Below are positions 18,551 through 26,236 of a stretch of 64,000 nucleotides of DNA, one piece after another. Where the stretch lies: positions 124,001 to 188,000 of the forward strand of contig CBDFKQ010000011.1 in assembly GCA_965248855.1 (NCBI GenBank). Direction: 5' to 3'. This stretch comes from CBDFKQ01 sp965248855. GTDB lineage: Bacteria; Bacteroidota; Bacteroidia; Cytophagales; 172606-1. Both the position numbers and the translations under genes were made by a program. How positions within the stretch are numbered: the stretch's first letter is position 1; each line of letters opens with the position of its first letter. The notes below the pieces were generated by a model, which made no database searches, was not told the origin of the DNA, and was given only the letters and a program-made list of their open reading frames with translations.

Positions 18551-18758
18551 TATCCGTAGAATTCTTCTACGGATTTAAAATGAGTAGTAGTGTCTTAGAC
18601 ACGGGTAATTTATAAAAAATGAATTTTCTGTAAACAAGAAAAGATTTACGAAATGCTTTATTTGTTAAAGAAAAAAAATTTTTTTTGATAAACCCGTGTC
18701 AGAGATACTTCAATTCATAAAAAAAATCAATAGAGCTACTTCGTGAACTTGGCGGATA
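18551..18758. repeat. Dispersed ~200-bp REP-like repeat, copy A
   Basis: Best-preserved copy. Order: left hairpin ATCCGTAGAA/TTCTACGGAT (18552-18574), 14-bp spacer, motif AGTGTCTTAGACACGGGT (18589-18606), ~85 bp AT-rich core (TTTACGAAATGCTTTATTTG), inverted motif ACCCGTGTCAGAGATACT (18692-18709), spacer, and a degenerate right hairpin ending GGCGGATA. Copies B-E lie at 20405, 23923, ~24983 and ~26237. The same outer architecture bounds the RAYT unit at 25145-25859. It has no coding capacity. Confidence 0.75.
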
Positions 18759-18989
18759 GAGCGGAAATATTATGATGATTTATTGAGAAAATGCGAAAAG
18801 CTTCAATGAATTAAAATATAACCCGAAAGTCCTATTTTCTTATGGATTTTAATGCCGAAGTATTAAACCGGAGGAGCCTATAAAACGCTACAAATTAATT
18901 TTTAAAAAAATAAAAAAAATTTGCGAAACCAAAAAGTTGCACATATATTTGCAACCGATTAGTTTCATAAATAAAAGTTTTAAAATAAA

Positions 18990-19308
18990 ATGCGAAGAGA
19001 TATTTTTCAAGCAATTTCAGATCCGACAAGCAGGGCAATCATTTTTTTCATTGCATTAACCTGCAATGGCACTTAACGCCATTACCGAACTATTTCAACA
19101 CTACCGGCAATCTGTTCTAACTCCTTCGCATACTCTCAAAATGCGACCTGGTAAAACATGAACAACAGCGTAGAGAAATTATTATTCACTTGAAATAGAA
19201 AAAATGAAAGAGATTGATAAATGGCTAAACCAATTCAGAAAAATTTGGGAAGATCGTTTTAATCAACTCGATGAAGTATTATCAACAATTAAAAAACAAA
19301 AAATATGA
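18990..19308 (+). pseudogene. Decayed ArsR-family regulator
   Basis: Starts ATG at 18990 with MRRDIFQAISDPTSRAII, the classical opening of ArsR-type winged-helix repressors. The frame breaks near 19070 at the residue run IALTC. The rest is recoverable in other frames: ALNAITELFQ, then LRILSKCDLVKHEQQRREI, and finally EIDKWLNQFRKIWEDRFNQLDEVLSTIKKQK. At least two frameshifts and an in-frame TAG are needed to join these. The end overlaps the ATG of the SRPBCC remnant (ATGA), the usual ArsR-SRPBCC operon layout. No functional repressor is expected. Confidence 0.8.
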
Positions 19309-19804
19309 AAAATGATTTGCAATTTGACTTTACTGTTGACAAAACAACAAAAAAGTTATTTATAACCAGAGAGTTTGATGCCGAACTTTCGATGGTATGG
19401 GATGTTATACCAAACAAGAAATTCTTGATCAATGGTGGGCACCAAAACCATATATTTCAAAAACAAAATTTATGAATTTTGAAGTCGGTGGACGAAGATT
19501 TTATGCCATGGTAAGCCCGGAAGGACAAGAGCGTTGGTCAGTTCAGAAATATATTTCCATTAATCCAAAAAACAATTTCAAAATGTTGAATGCTTTTGCT
19601 GACAAAGATGAAAACCCAGAATTGCCGGGTTCTGAATGGGATATAAGTTTTGATCAACAGAACGAAAAAACAAAAGTAAGTATTAGTATTTACAATGAAT
19701 CTCTAGCCCGCTTGGAAAGAATGATTGAAATGGGCTTTAAGGAAGGATATGCTATGACCTCGAAAAATTTGGAAGAATTATTAGCGACTTTATCACCACG
19801 ATAA
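19305..19804 (+). pseudogene. Frameshifted SRPBCC/AHSA1-domain protein
   Basis: The N-terminus MKNDLQFDFTVDKTTKKLF begins at 19305 and reads to MVWDV near 19403. The continuation YTKQEILDQWWAPKPYISK lies in a different frame, open from 19397 to 19804. A net one-base deletion around 19400-19405 explains this. The rest, including FYAMVSPEGQERWSVQKY and the helix near the C-terminus, is a normal AHSA1 (START-like, ligand-binding) domain. It partners the decayed ArsR gene just upstream. A sequencing error could mimic the single shift, but the adjacent multiply broken ArsR favours real decay. Confidence 0.75.
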
Positions 19805-19884
19805 GAAAAATTAATAATCGTTTTGGGTAGAACAAACCGGAATTAATACTGAAGAATTTAAAGCAAAATTTAATTTTATATTTT

Positions 19885-20316
19885 ATGGACGTGCAAGAAG
19901 AAATCGTAAAGTATATCACCGGCCACCCTGAACCAAAACGTAATGACATGCAAGCATTGCACCAAATCATTCTGCAAGTAATGCCGGCATGTAAACTATG
20001 GTTTTTGGATGGTAAAAACAGTGAAAATAAAACTGTTTCTAATCCTAATATTGGTTATGGAATTTACACCATAAAATATGCCGATGGCACAAAAAGAGAG
20101 TTTTATCAAATTGGTTTGAGTGCAAATAAAACCGGAATCTCCGTTTACATCCTTGGCATCAAAGATAAGAAATATTTATCCCAAACATATGGTGAAAAAC
20201 TAGGCAAGGCTAGTGTGAGCGGATATTGCATTAAATTTAAAGCTCTTAAAAATATTAATATTGATATACTTCAGGAGATAATATTATATGGGGTTAAGGC
20301 TAAAGATGAAAAGTGA
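19885..20316 (+). CDS. DUF1801-domain protein
   Basis: 143 residues. EEIVKYITGHPEPKRNDMQALHQIILQVMPACKLWFLDGKN matches the opening of DUF1801 proteins (YdhG-like fold), followed by IGYGIYTIKYADGTKREFYQIGLSANKTGISVYI. The biochemical role is unknown. It lies downstream of the decayed ArsR/SRPBCC pair, a combination often seen in Bacteroidota. Still intact in length and frame. Confidence 0.8.
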   Translation: MDVQEEIVKYITGHPEPKRNDMQALHQIILQVMPACKLWFLDGKNSENKTVSNPNIGYGIYTIKYADGTKREFYQIGLSANKTGISVYILGIKDKKYLSQTYGEKLGKASVSGYCIKFKALKNINIDILQEIILYGVKAKDEK

Positions 20317-20813
20317 CTTTAGGAATAATCAAAAATAAAAGTTTTAGCGCATCTCAATTATATTTACCCATACATTAACTTTAGCGTCCGCTCAATAACC
20401 ATCCTATCCGTAAAATTCTTCTACGGATTTAAATGGAGTAATAGTGTCTAAGACAACGGTAATTTATAAAAAATGAATTTTTCGGTAATCAAGAAAAGAT
20501 TTTACGAAATGCTTTATTTGTTAAGAAAAGAAATTTTTATTGATAAATCTGTTGCAAAGACACTTCAATTCATAAAAAATTTGTAGAGCCACTTTGTGAA
20601 CTATGTGGATAGTGAGGGAAGAATCAATTTTATTGTAAATGAACATTAAAATCATGTAATTTTTCCTTTAAAAAAAGTTTAAATATTATGGTATTATTTT
20701 GATTATATTTCTATTTATGTAGTAAATCAGTTTCAGATCATCCGAACAAATAAAAATTGCTGCTTAACTGTAATAATTAACGTAAATATTAAAAAGTCTT
20801 TAAATTTAAAATT
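20317..20813. other. Intergenic stretch holding repeat copy B
   Basis: Apart from the dispersed repeat at 20405-20611 I see no gene or RNA. Confidence 0.5.
20405..20611. repeat. Dispersed REP-like repeat, copy B
   Basis: Left hairpin ATCCGTAAAA/TTCTACGGAT (20406-20428) has one pair lost. Then comes motif AGTGTCTAAGACAACGGT (20443-20460), a core with TTTTACGAAATGCTTTATTT, an eroded inverted motif (around 20547-20564), and a right end CTATGTGGATA. It is collinear with copy A along its whole length. Confidence 0.75.
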
Positions 20814-21263
20814 ATGTCAAACAACAGCGTAACATTACACCGGGTTCTTAGGGCAACCCCCGATAAAGTATTTCGTGCCTTTTCTGACACGACTGCCTTT
20901 ACATCATGGCTTCCGCCTTTTGGTTATTTATGTGTGGCACAAGAAATGGATTTCAAAGTAGAAGGTAATTATAAAATGACTTTTACTAACTTCTCAACAG
21001 GTAATAAGCAATCTTTCGGTGGAAAATTTTTGGAGATACGATCAAATGAATTTCTAAAGTATACCGATAAATTTGACGACCCCAACTTGCCCGGAGAAAT
21101 AATTACTACTGTTTGGTTAAACAAGGTTTCGTGCGGTACAGATCTAAAAATTATTCAAGAGGGTATTCCGGTTGCCATACCCTCAGAAATGTGTTATTTA
21201 GGCTGGCAGGAATCTTTAGAAAAGTTGAAAAAATTAGTAGAAACTGAAATTCATGATGCTTAA
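20814..21263 (+). CDS. SRPBCC/AHSA1-domain protein
   Basis: 149 residues. It opens with VTLHRVLRATPDKVFRAFSD and FTSWLPPFG, continues with GGKFLEIRSNEFLKYTD and ends with the C-terminal helix (LGWQESLEKLKKLVETEI). This is the full START-like helix-grip fold of the AHSA1 family. Such proteins bind hydrophobic ligands or act with ArsR regulators; no partner is intact here. It is a second, non-identical member of the family in this region. Confidence 0.88.
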   Translation: MSNNSVTLHRVLRATPDKVFRAFSDTTAFTSWLPPFGYLCVAQEMDFKVEGNYKMTFTNFSTGNKQSFGGKFLEIRSNEFLKYTDKFDDPNLPGEIITTVWLNKVSCGTDLKIIQEGIPVAIPSEMCYLGWQESLEKLKKLVETEIHDA

Positions 21264-21403
21264 CACCAATTTGTTTAATGCAAGCCAATTTCCTCCACAA
21301 TACATGTATTAAAATCATATTTCAATCGGCTAAGTTGCTAAATCGTGGTCTATGTTTACATGGGCCACTCTTCTACCTAATGCGCTTTTATCAACAAAAA
21401 TGA

Positions 21404-21434
21404 CTTCTTAAAATCTTTATAGGATTTTAAGAAG
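21404..21434. terminator. Terminator of the minus-strand coiled-coil gene
   Basis: A 12-bp perfect stem (21404-21415 CTTCTTAAAATC; 21423-21434 GATTTTAAGAAG). Read on the minus strand it is followed by TTTTTG. The stop codon of the gene ending at 21427 lies inside the first arm. Confidence 0.75.
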
Positions 21435-21954
21435 CCATTTTTAAATCCTTTAAAAAGTCCCTTATCGATTGATTGATGCGGTTTTGTTCTTGTAAATAAT
21501 GTGATTTTTTCCAAAAATTTAACATACCTTCATTATTTATTTCTTTTTCTTCTATTGCAGGAGCTAAAAATTGTTTTTGTGCTTTGATACCTTCAATATC
21601 CTTTTCAAGTGCAATAAGTGCCTGTTGATGCTGCCCTAATTTTGATTGATTAATAATGATCTTTGCAGGATCTATTTTATTTCTTCTTAAATGAAGTTTA
21701 AATAACTTGAATTCTGCTTTTACTTTCCACGCAGTTAATTTTTCGGTCACCTTTCCTTCTCCTGCTGCTTTAACAGCAGCATCAAGCGATTTTATATTTT
21801 GTTCTTCTTCATTAATCAACACATTCACTGTTTCAAGCATTGCAATGCTTTTAAAAATTCTGTAATCAAGCCTGGCAATTTGATAAATTAACTGCTTTTC
21901 TTTGATGGTTAGTTTCATTAAAATTATTTCGGTTTGATTGAGTGTATTTTGCAT
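21427..21954 (-). CDS. Hypothetical helical (coiled-coil) protein
   Basis: 175 residues, nearly all helical, with heptad-like runs (LIYQIARLDYRIFKSIAMLETVNVLI; HQQALIALEKDIEGIKAQKQFL). It has no membrane segment or signal peptide and no recognised family. An in-frame Met at about residue 13 (MKLTIKEKQ) is an alternative start. It ends in its own terminator. Confidence 0.55.
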   Translation of the reverse strand: MQNTLNQTEIILMKLTIKEKQLIYQIARLDYRIFKSIAMLETVNVLINEEEQNIKSLDAAVKAAGEGKVTEKLTAWKVKAEFKLFKLHLRRNKIDPAKIIINQSKLGQHQQALIALEKDIEGIKAQKQFLAPAIEEKEINNEGMLNFWKKSHYLQEQNRINQSIRDFLKDLKMAS

Positions 21955-22019
21955 AATTTTTTATGTTTTTTTATTTTACCCGGTAAGTAAATATCGTCAT
22001 TTAGCTTCATATAACCATG

Positions 22020-22057
22020 AAAATATCAATATCTTGATATCGAAATATTGATATTTT
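22020..22057. promoter_or_regulatory. AT-rich 13-bp inverted repeat in a divergent promoter region
   Basis: Arms AAAATATCAATAT (22020-22032) and ATATTGATATTTT (22045-22057) flank a loop that itself contains GATATC. It lies between a minus-strand gene starting at 21954 and a plus-strand gene starting at 22218, so an operator is more likely than a terminator. It shares the TATTGATAT core with 13492-13505. Confidence 0.35.
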
Positions 22058-22217
22058 GTTTTACAAATACCTGACCCGTTTTTAAAAAAAACTGTAAAGT
22101 TGAATTGAAACAAATTTTGGAAAATGAAAATAATTTATTTAGTTTTCTAAAAGCTATTTTAGTAGATAACATATCTCAAACACCTTTATTTCACCACACA
22201 CTTAACATATAATAATA

Positions 22218-22730
22218 ATGAAAAAGACGGCATTAATAATTTTAGGAGTTTTAACATCGTTTTGCTTTGGTTTTTATATCAATGCAATGAATATAAAACA
22301 GCAGATTAACATTGATTCTAAACAAATAAACGACGTCCCAACAATAAAAAAGCCGGAAAATACGAAACTGGGAGCATTTTCTATAAGCCTTAGTGTAAAA
22401 GACCTTAGGGCATCCAAACAATTTTATGAAAACCTTGGGTTTACAGTTCATGGAGGCGGGGTTGAGAAAAATTATCTGATTATGAAAAATGAGAACTCAC
22501 TTATCGGACTTTTTAAAGGAATGTTTAAAAAAAACATTTTAACTTTTAACCCGGGTTGGGATGAAAACGCAAAAAATATAGAGAAGTTTGATGATGTCAG
22601 AGTGATTCAGCGACAACTAAAAAGTAAAGGTTTGCAGATAAACAACGAAGTTGACGAAATACATGTAATAGTATTAACAACAGAAGATGTTTTTAATACT
22701 ATTACATTATATATAATTAAAATATTGTAG
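22218..22730 (+). CDS. Exported VOC-fold (glyoxalase-like) protein with altered C-terminus
   Basis: 170 residues. The N-terminal hydrophobic segment (TALIILGVLTSFCFGFYI) predicts membrane anchoring or export, unusual for this fold. The VOC domain starts at about residue 50: FSISLSVKDLRASKQFYENLGFTVHGG, then NEN-SLIGLFKG and LTFNPGWDENAK. Close relatives normally end with a DPDGN-type strand bearing a metal ligand. Here the last strand reads IVLTTEDVFNTITLYIIKIL, lacking it. The protein may be losing metal binding or may have drifted. No enzymatic function can be assigned. Confidence 0.7.
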   Translation: MKKTALIILGVLTSFCFGFYINAMNIKQQINIDSKQINDVPTIKKPENTKLGAFSISLSVKDLRASKQFYENLGFTVHGGGVEKNYLIMKNENSLIGLFKGMFKKNILTFNPGWDENAKNIEKFDDVRVIQRQLKSKGLQINNEVDEIHVIVLTTEDVFNTITLYIIKIL

Positions 22731-22999
22731 TCACTAGCATGTAAATGTCTGAAAATTTTAGGAAATATTACAATGCAAGTTGAAGAATCAACTTTTTACA
22801 ATAATATTGTTAATGCCAGACCTTTGTACATAAGTAAATCACTCGGCATATCCGAACGACTATGGAATACTACTTGCTATCATCGTGAAATTTATTTTTT
22901 GCCTATAAGCAATATAATTATTTCTTGCTTTTCGCGGACGCTCAAAAGTTGAGGGTCTTAGCAAACACTAAGCCCAGTGGGAATGCAATTATTAAAATT

Positions 23000-23365
23000 T
23001 TACCAACTATTTTTGTCCACATTGCCTTTTTTTATCTTTTTTAAATCCCAATATTTCTTTTTGTCATTCCAAAAAATCGTGTAGGTGTTGCCAAGTACTA
23101 ATTGATAAGTAACAGTAAAATTTTGTGTTTGAAGTTTAAAAATTGGATTGAATTTGAACGGTGGGCTAAGCCATATAGAATTATCCTCTATCTTGAACGT
23201 GTCTAATTTAGTTGAGTCACCTAATAAAATAGTTGTCTTATTTTTTGAGTAGTTATAGATTGCGACAGATGTTTTAGATATTCTATCTCCAACCACTTGG
23301 ACATTCTGGGCAGTACAAGTAGCAAATAATATAAAAGTCGAAATTAGGCTAAGAAGTTTTTTCAC
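23000..23365 (-). CDS. Small exported hypothetical protein
   Basis: 121 residues. Signal peptide of about 19 residues (LLSLISTFILFATCTAQ); Cys16 (ATCTAQ) could also suit a lipobox, but the fit is weak. The remainder is strand-rich (VQVVGDRISKTSVAIYNY, TFKIEDNSIWLSPPF) and ends in a basic tail. No family recognised. It overlaps the upstream gene by 17 bp, so the two are coupled. Confidence 0.5.
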   Translation of the reverse strand: MKKLLSLISTFILFATCTAQNVQVVGDRISKTSVAIYNYSKNKTTILLGDSTKLDTFKIEDNSIWLSPPFKFNPIFKLQTQNFTVTYQLVLGNTYTIFWNDKKKYWDLKKIKKGNVDKNSW

Positions 23366-23780
23366 TTTTATCCTCCTGTGTTTTTGAGTTTTGAATTCTA
23401 CCTAAAAGGTAACCTGCAATTGTTCCTAATAGTCCAACAGCCGAAGCTATTTGATCATTGCTATAACCTGCTGTAATTAAAAATAAAGTACTTGTAATAA
23501 TTAAAGTAATAATAATAAATTTAATTGTGTCTTCTGAACTGATTTGTCTTGTCTTGATTAAAAAAATTTCAAGTACAATGATTATTAATCCAAATAATAA
23601 TACTGAGATAGAAAGTACAAATTCAAGTCGGGACAAAGGTGTAACAATTGGCGCGTTTAATGTTTCTGGTTCAGTCGGAGGGTTGTTGTTAACTCCTGTT
23701 GTATTTTGTGCCAATAAGGGCATTGAAATTAATAATATGAAAATTGAATGTATGAGAAATAAATTTAGTTTTTTTATCAT
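23349..23780 (-). CDS. Small membrane protein, hypothetical
   Basis: About 143 residues from the Met at 23780. An upstream in-frame ATG at 23813 is possible but would put a polar stretch before the signal peptide. It has a signal peptide (LFLIHSIFILLISMPLLAQ), a Pro/Thr-rich linker, and three hydrophobic helices (FVLSISVLLFGLIIIVLEIF; FIIITLIITSTLFLITAGY; a shorter Gly-rich one). The C-terminus is polar (NSKTQEDKSEKTS). It overlaps the next gene by 17 bp. No family recognised. Confidence 0.55.
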   Translation of the reverse strand: MIKKLNLFLIHSIFILLISMPLLAQNTTGVNNNPPTEPETLNAPIVTPLSRLEFVLSISVLLFGLIIIVLEIFLIKTRQISSEDTIKFIIITLIITSTLFLITAGYSNDQIASAVGLLGTIAGYLLGRIQNSKTQEDKSEKTS

Positions 23781-23922
23781 TTTGGTGATTTTTATATTGC
23801 TGGCAACTTTCAAGATACGAACTGATACATTTGCTCAAATATTATAAATTTTTTTACTTCCTACAATATGTATTTAATTTTTTCATAATTGGTCATTTGA
23901 AACGGTTTTGTAATAACATTCC

Positions 23923-24126
23923 TATTCGTAGAATTCTTCTCCGGATTTAAAATGAGTAGTGGCGTCTGATGTCTGAGACACGGGAAATTTTTAAAGTCAG
24001 TTTTTTCTGTAAACTTGAAAAAGATTTACAAAATGCTTTATTTTTAGGGAAAAAATTCAGTTAATAAATCCGTTTCATAAAAAATCGTAGAGCCACTTCG
24101 TTAATTCAAGGAATAAAGGAGGATAG
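23923..24126. repeat. Dispersed REP-like repeat, copy C
   Basis: Left hairpin ATTCGTAGAA/TTCTCCGGAT (23924-23946, two pairs eroded), motif GTCTGAGACACGGGA with a small insertion before it, core with TTTACAAAATGCTTTATTTT, eroded inverted motif, right end GGATAG. It fills most of the otherwise empty 23814-24262 interval. Confidence 0.7.
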
Positions 24127-24262
24127 AGTGTTTAACTATAATAAACTTCACATAGAAGTCGAACATTTTTTTGAATTTTAAAATTAGATTCAAAAGTTGA
24201 ATTTTTAATAGTTAATTATAATTTGTAAAAAATTATAAATTCAGCATTTAAAACAGTAAATA

Positions 24263-24964
24263 ATGCCTAATACTCCACTAACTCTAATTAATCCCGACCA
24301 CCAAGCTGTTCAAAAACATGCAGACAAATTGTTACAAATCAAACAAAAGGTAATTGCAATAGAACAAACTGCACATATAGAAAAAGTTGTATTTGATTTT
24401 TATCCATTAGTATGGACAGAAGAAGAAATTTTAGCTTTTGAAAAGGAAAAAAAACTCAAACTACCTGAAGAGTATAAAGTTTATTTGATGGAAATAGGAG
24501 AGGTAAGCCAAAGTTTTTATAGAAATTATTTAAATCTATCGCTCAAAAACCGCAAAGTGAAAGAATACACTACCATGCGAAAAAAAACTATTTCCGCTAA
24601 TAAATTGCACAATGTAGGAAGTATATTTGGTAAAGGGTGGATAAAAGAATCTCTATTTGATATTTTAAAAGACGAAGATAAATTTAAACTTTACAGAAAA
24701 ATTCCTTTATTTGCCGGTGATGCCAGATATGACGACTTATTTCGTCTGCAAAGATGGAATGCTTATATTTATGGATATCTTTCAATTGGAAATGAAAATT
24801 ATCTGGCAATAAATGGTGAGTTTGAAGGTGAAGTATGGAAATATGGTTCTGAGCCGGAAGGTATATATGCCCCCAATAAATATCGCGAATGTTTTACACG
24901 TGTTAGTCTTGAACGAATAACCTTGTTAGACTTTATTATAAATAAGTTAGGTAAAATTCTATAA
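24263..24964 (+). CDS. SMI1/KNR4-family protein
   Basis: 233 residues. WTEEEILAFEKEKKLKLPEEYKVYLMEIG is the typical N-terminal motif of the SMI1/KNR4 (SUKH) superfamily, followed by AGDARYDDLFRLQRWNAYIYGYLSIGNENYLAI, which matches the later strand region. SUKH proteins often serve as immunity proteins to polymorphic toxins, but no toxin is adjacent here, so the role is open. It is monocistronic and flanked by dispersed repeat copies C and D. Confidence 0.8.
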   Translation: MPNTPLTLINPDHQAVQKHADKLLQIKQKVIAIEQTAHIEKVVFDFYPLVWTEEEILAFEKEKKLKLPEEYKVYLMEIGEVSQSFYRNYLNLSLKNRKVKEYTTMRKKTISANKLHNVGSIFGKGWIKESLFDILKDEDKFKLYRKIPLFAGDARYDDLFRLQRWNAYIYGYLSIGNENYLAINGEFEGEVWKYGSEPEGIYAPNKYRECFTRVSLERITLLDFIINKLGKIL

Positions 24965-24982
24965 AACTCATGAACTTGGATA

Positions 24983-25092
24983 GCTTTATATGATACAAGT
25001 TTCATTTTTTTTAGTAAACACGAAAAGACTTTACGAAATACTTTTTTAGATAAGAATTTTTTTTTTCTTTATAAACCATCTCAGAACGCTTT
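24983..25092. repeat. Dispersed REP-like repeat, copy D (partial)
   Basis: Only the core and right motif are kept (AGTAAACACGAAAAGACTTT ... TACGAAATAC ... AAACCATCTCAGAACGCTTT). The left hairpin and motif are missing. It lies ~50 bp before the RAYT unit. Confidence 0.6.
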
Positions 25093-25122
25093 CCTTCCAT
25101 AGAATCCGCATCGTCACTCAGT

Positions 25123-25139
25123 AGATTCAACTGGGCAGA
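25123..25139 (+). repeat. Direct repeat left of the RAYT unit
   Basis: AGATTCAACTGGGCAGA, repeated with one mismatch at 25867-25883 (AGATTCAACCGGGCAGA). The pair brackets the RAYT unit 5 and 7 bp outside its terminal hairpins. Confidence 0.55.
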
Positions 25140-25144
25140 CCACT

Positions 25145-25859
25145 ATCCGTAGATTAGCGAAGCGTATCTACGGATTATTAAATAAAATAGAGTCTCCGAC
25201 TCGGGTTTCGAACTACAGAGAGTCTATATCGATCAATCCATTTCCATTCGTATAATAATCAATACCACTCGAATACACATATTCCCATTCATTTCTAACT
25301 ATACTTGCTCTCACTGGATTTTCATGCAAATAATTCAATTTTGATTTCAAAATCTCATTTGTTGAGCATTCTATTGGATGGTTTTCTTGAACCCAAAACT
25401 GATATTTTTCATTTCTCTTATTTCTTTCTCCAGCCTTTTTAAAAATCCATAACATCCAGTTTCTACGACTTTCTCTTTCATTTTCTTCTATCGCTTTAAC
25501 GATTTGATTGGATGTATATTTCTTGAAATCTCTTAAAGCATCTGATAAAGCTATTGGTTCTTTAGTTGATACAATCAGATGTAAATGATTACTCATTATG
25601 CACCAAGCATGTACATTTAAACCTTTTTTTAACTGGCAAAATTTTAGACTGTCTACTACAATATCTGCATAAATAGACCTAGTAAAAACATCTATCCATT
25701 GTACTACAGCAAATGTTATAAAATGAACCGCAAATTGATCTCTAATTTGATAACCTCCTTCTGCCATGCTCCAAAAATCGATATTTGATACTAAATAACC
25801 CGAGTCGGAGACTCTTTTTCATTTGGTAATCCGTAGATACGCTTCGCTAATCTACGGAT
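25145..25859. mobile_element. RAYT unit bounded by inverted hairpin ends
   Basis: A 715-bp unit with 62-bp imperfect inverted ends (25145-25206 and 25798-25859). Each end comprises a 31-nt hairpin with ATCCGTAGAT/ATCTACGGAT arms, a 13-bp spacer and an 18-bp motif (left AGAGTCTCCGACTCGGGT, right ACCCGAGTCGGAGACTCT). Hairpins and motifs at the two ends are exact reverse complements. The transposase gene fills the interior, leaving 6 and 30 bp before the motifs. This is a BIME-like arrangement with its own RAYT. The non-coding repeats A-E share the same end order. Confidence 0.8.
25213..25767 (-). CDS. REP-associated tyrosine transposase (RAYT)
   Basis: A 184-residue Y1/HUH nuclease of the TnpA_REP type. 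The HUH pair is His61/His63 (MSNHLHLIV) and the catalytic Tyr is Tyr84 in LRDFKKYTSNQIV. Downstream, FWVQENHPIECS and the LNYLHENPVRASIV motif are diagnostic of RAYTs. It cleaves and joins single-stranded DNA at REP hairpins in the known systems. No frameshift or truncation; all key residues are present. RAYTs are usually single-copy and domesticated rather than freely mobile. The flanking inverted hairpins are the obvious substrate. Confidence 0.93.
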   Translation of the reverse strand: MAEGGYQIRDQFAVHFITFAVVQWIDVFTRSIYADIVVDSLKFCQLKKGLNVHAWCIMSNHLHLIVSTKEPIALSDALRDFKKYTSNQIVKAIEENERESRRNWMLWIFKKAGERNKRNEKYQFWVQENHPIECSTNEILKSKLNYLHENPVRASIVRNEWEYVYSSGIDYYTNGNGLIDIDSL

Positions 25860-25866
25860 AGATGGG

Positions 25867-25883
25867 AGATTCAACCGGGCAGA
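25867..25883 (+). repeat. Direct repeat right of the RAYT unit
   Basis: AGATTCAACCGGGCAGA, the partner of 25123-25139 (one mismatch). Confidence 0.55.
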
Positions 25884-25926
25884 GATGTGAAAAGAAACTG
25901 TTCAAAACGTATTTGTTTAATTAAAC

Positions 25927-26199
25927 TTAATACTCAACAAACAATTCATCAACATAACACCACATCCATTGTTCCCCGGGTTCCGATGAAATTATTACAG
26001 GATGATGTGATTTGTGAAAATGTTTCGTCATGTGCTTATTGGGAGATTGATCGCAGCATAAAGTCGCTCCACAGGTTTGGCAGGTTCGAAGATGCATCCA
26101 ATGGCTATTTATCTTTATACACTCTTCACACACCCTTTCCTTAGCAAGCTTTAATTCTTTTATTTCCGAAATATGCCCGCAAATTTCATTTTTATCCAT
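25927..26199 (-). CDS. UBP-type zinc-finger protein
   Basis: 90 residues. The Cys/His set C24, C27, C40, C43, C48/C49 and the HMTKHFHKSHH cluster reproduces the zf-UBP fold, a ubiquitin-carboxyl-terminus-binding finger in eukaryotes that is also common as a stand-alone bacterial protein. VCEECIK, TCQTCGATLCCD and EPGEQWMWCYVDE are the recognisable segments. Function in bacteria is unknown. It is single-domain and intact. Confidence 0.85.
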   Translation of the reverse strand: MDKNEICGHISEIKELKLAKERVCEECIKINSHWMHLRTCQTCGATLCCDQSPNKHMTKHFHKSHHPVIISSEPGEQWMWCYVDELFVEY

Positions 26200-26236
26200 T
26201 TTTATATTTAAATTTATTATAAAACTACTCTCTTAT

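Noticed and set aside
23527..23847. 106-codon plus-strand frame
   Set aside because: Antisense to the membrane protein gene at 23349-23780, which has a signal peptide and is coupled to the next gene.
24263..24964. SMI1/KNR4 gene as proof of a polymorphic toxin system
   Set aside because: No toxin, T6SS/T7SS or Rhs gene is adjacent; SUKH proteins also have other roles.
25887..26144. 85-codon plus-strand frame
   Set aside because: Antisense to the UBP zinc-finger gene, whose Cys/His pattern is clear.
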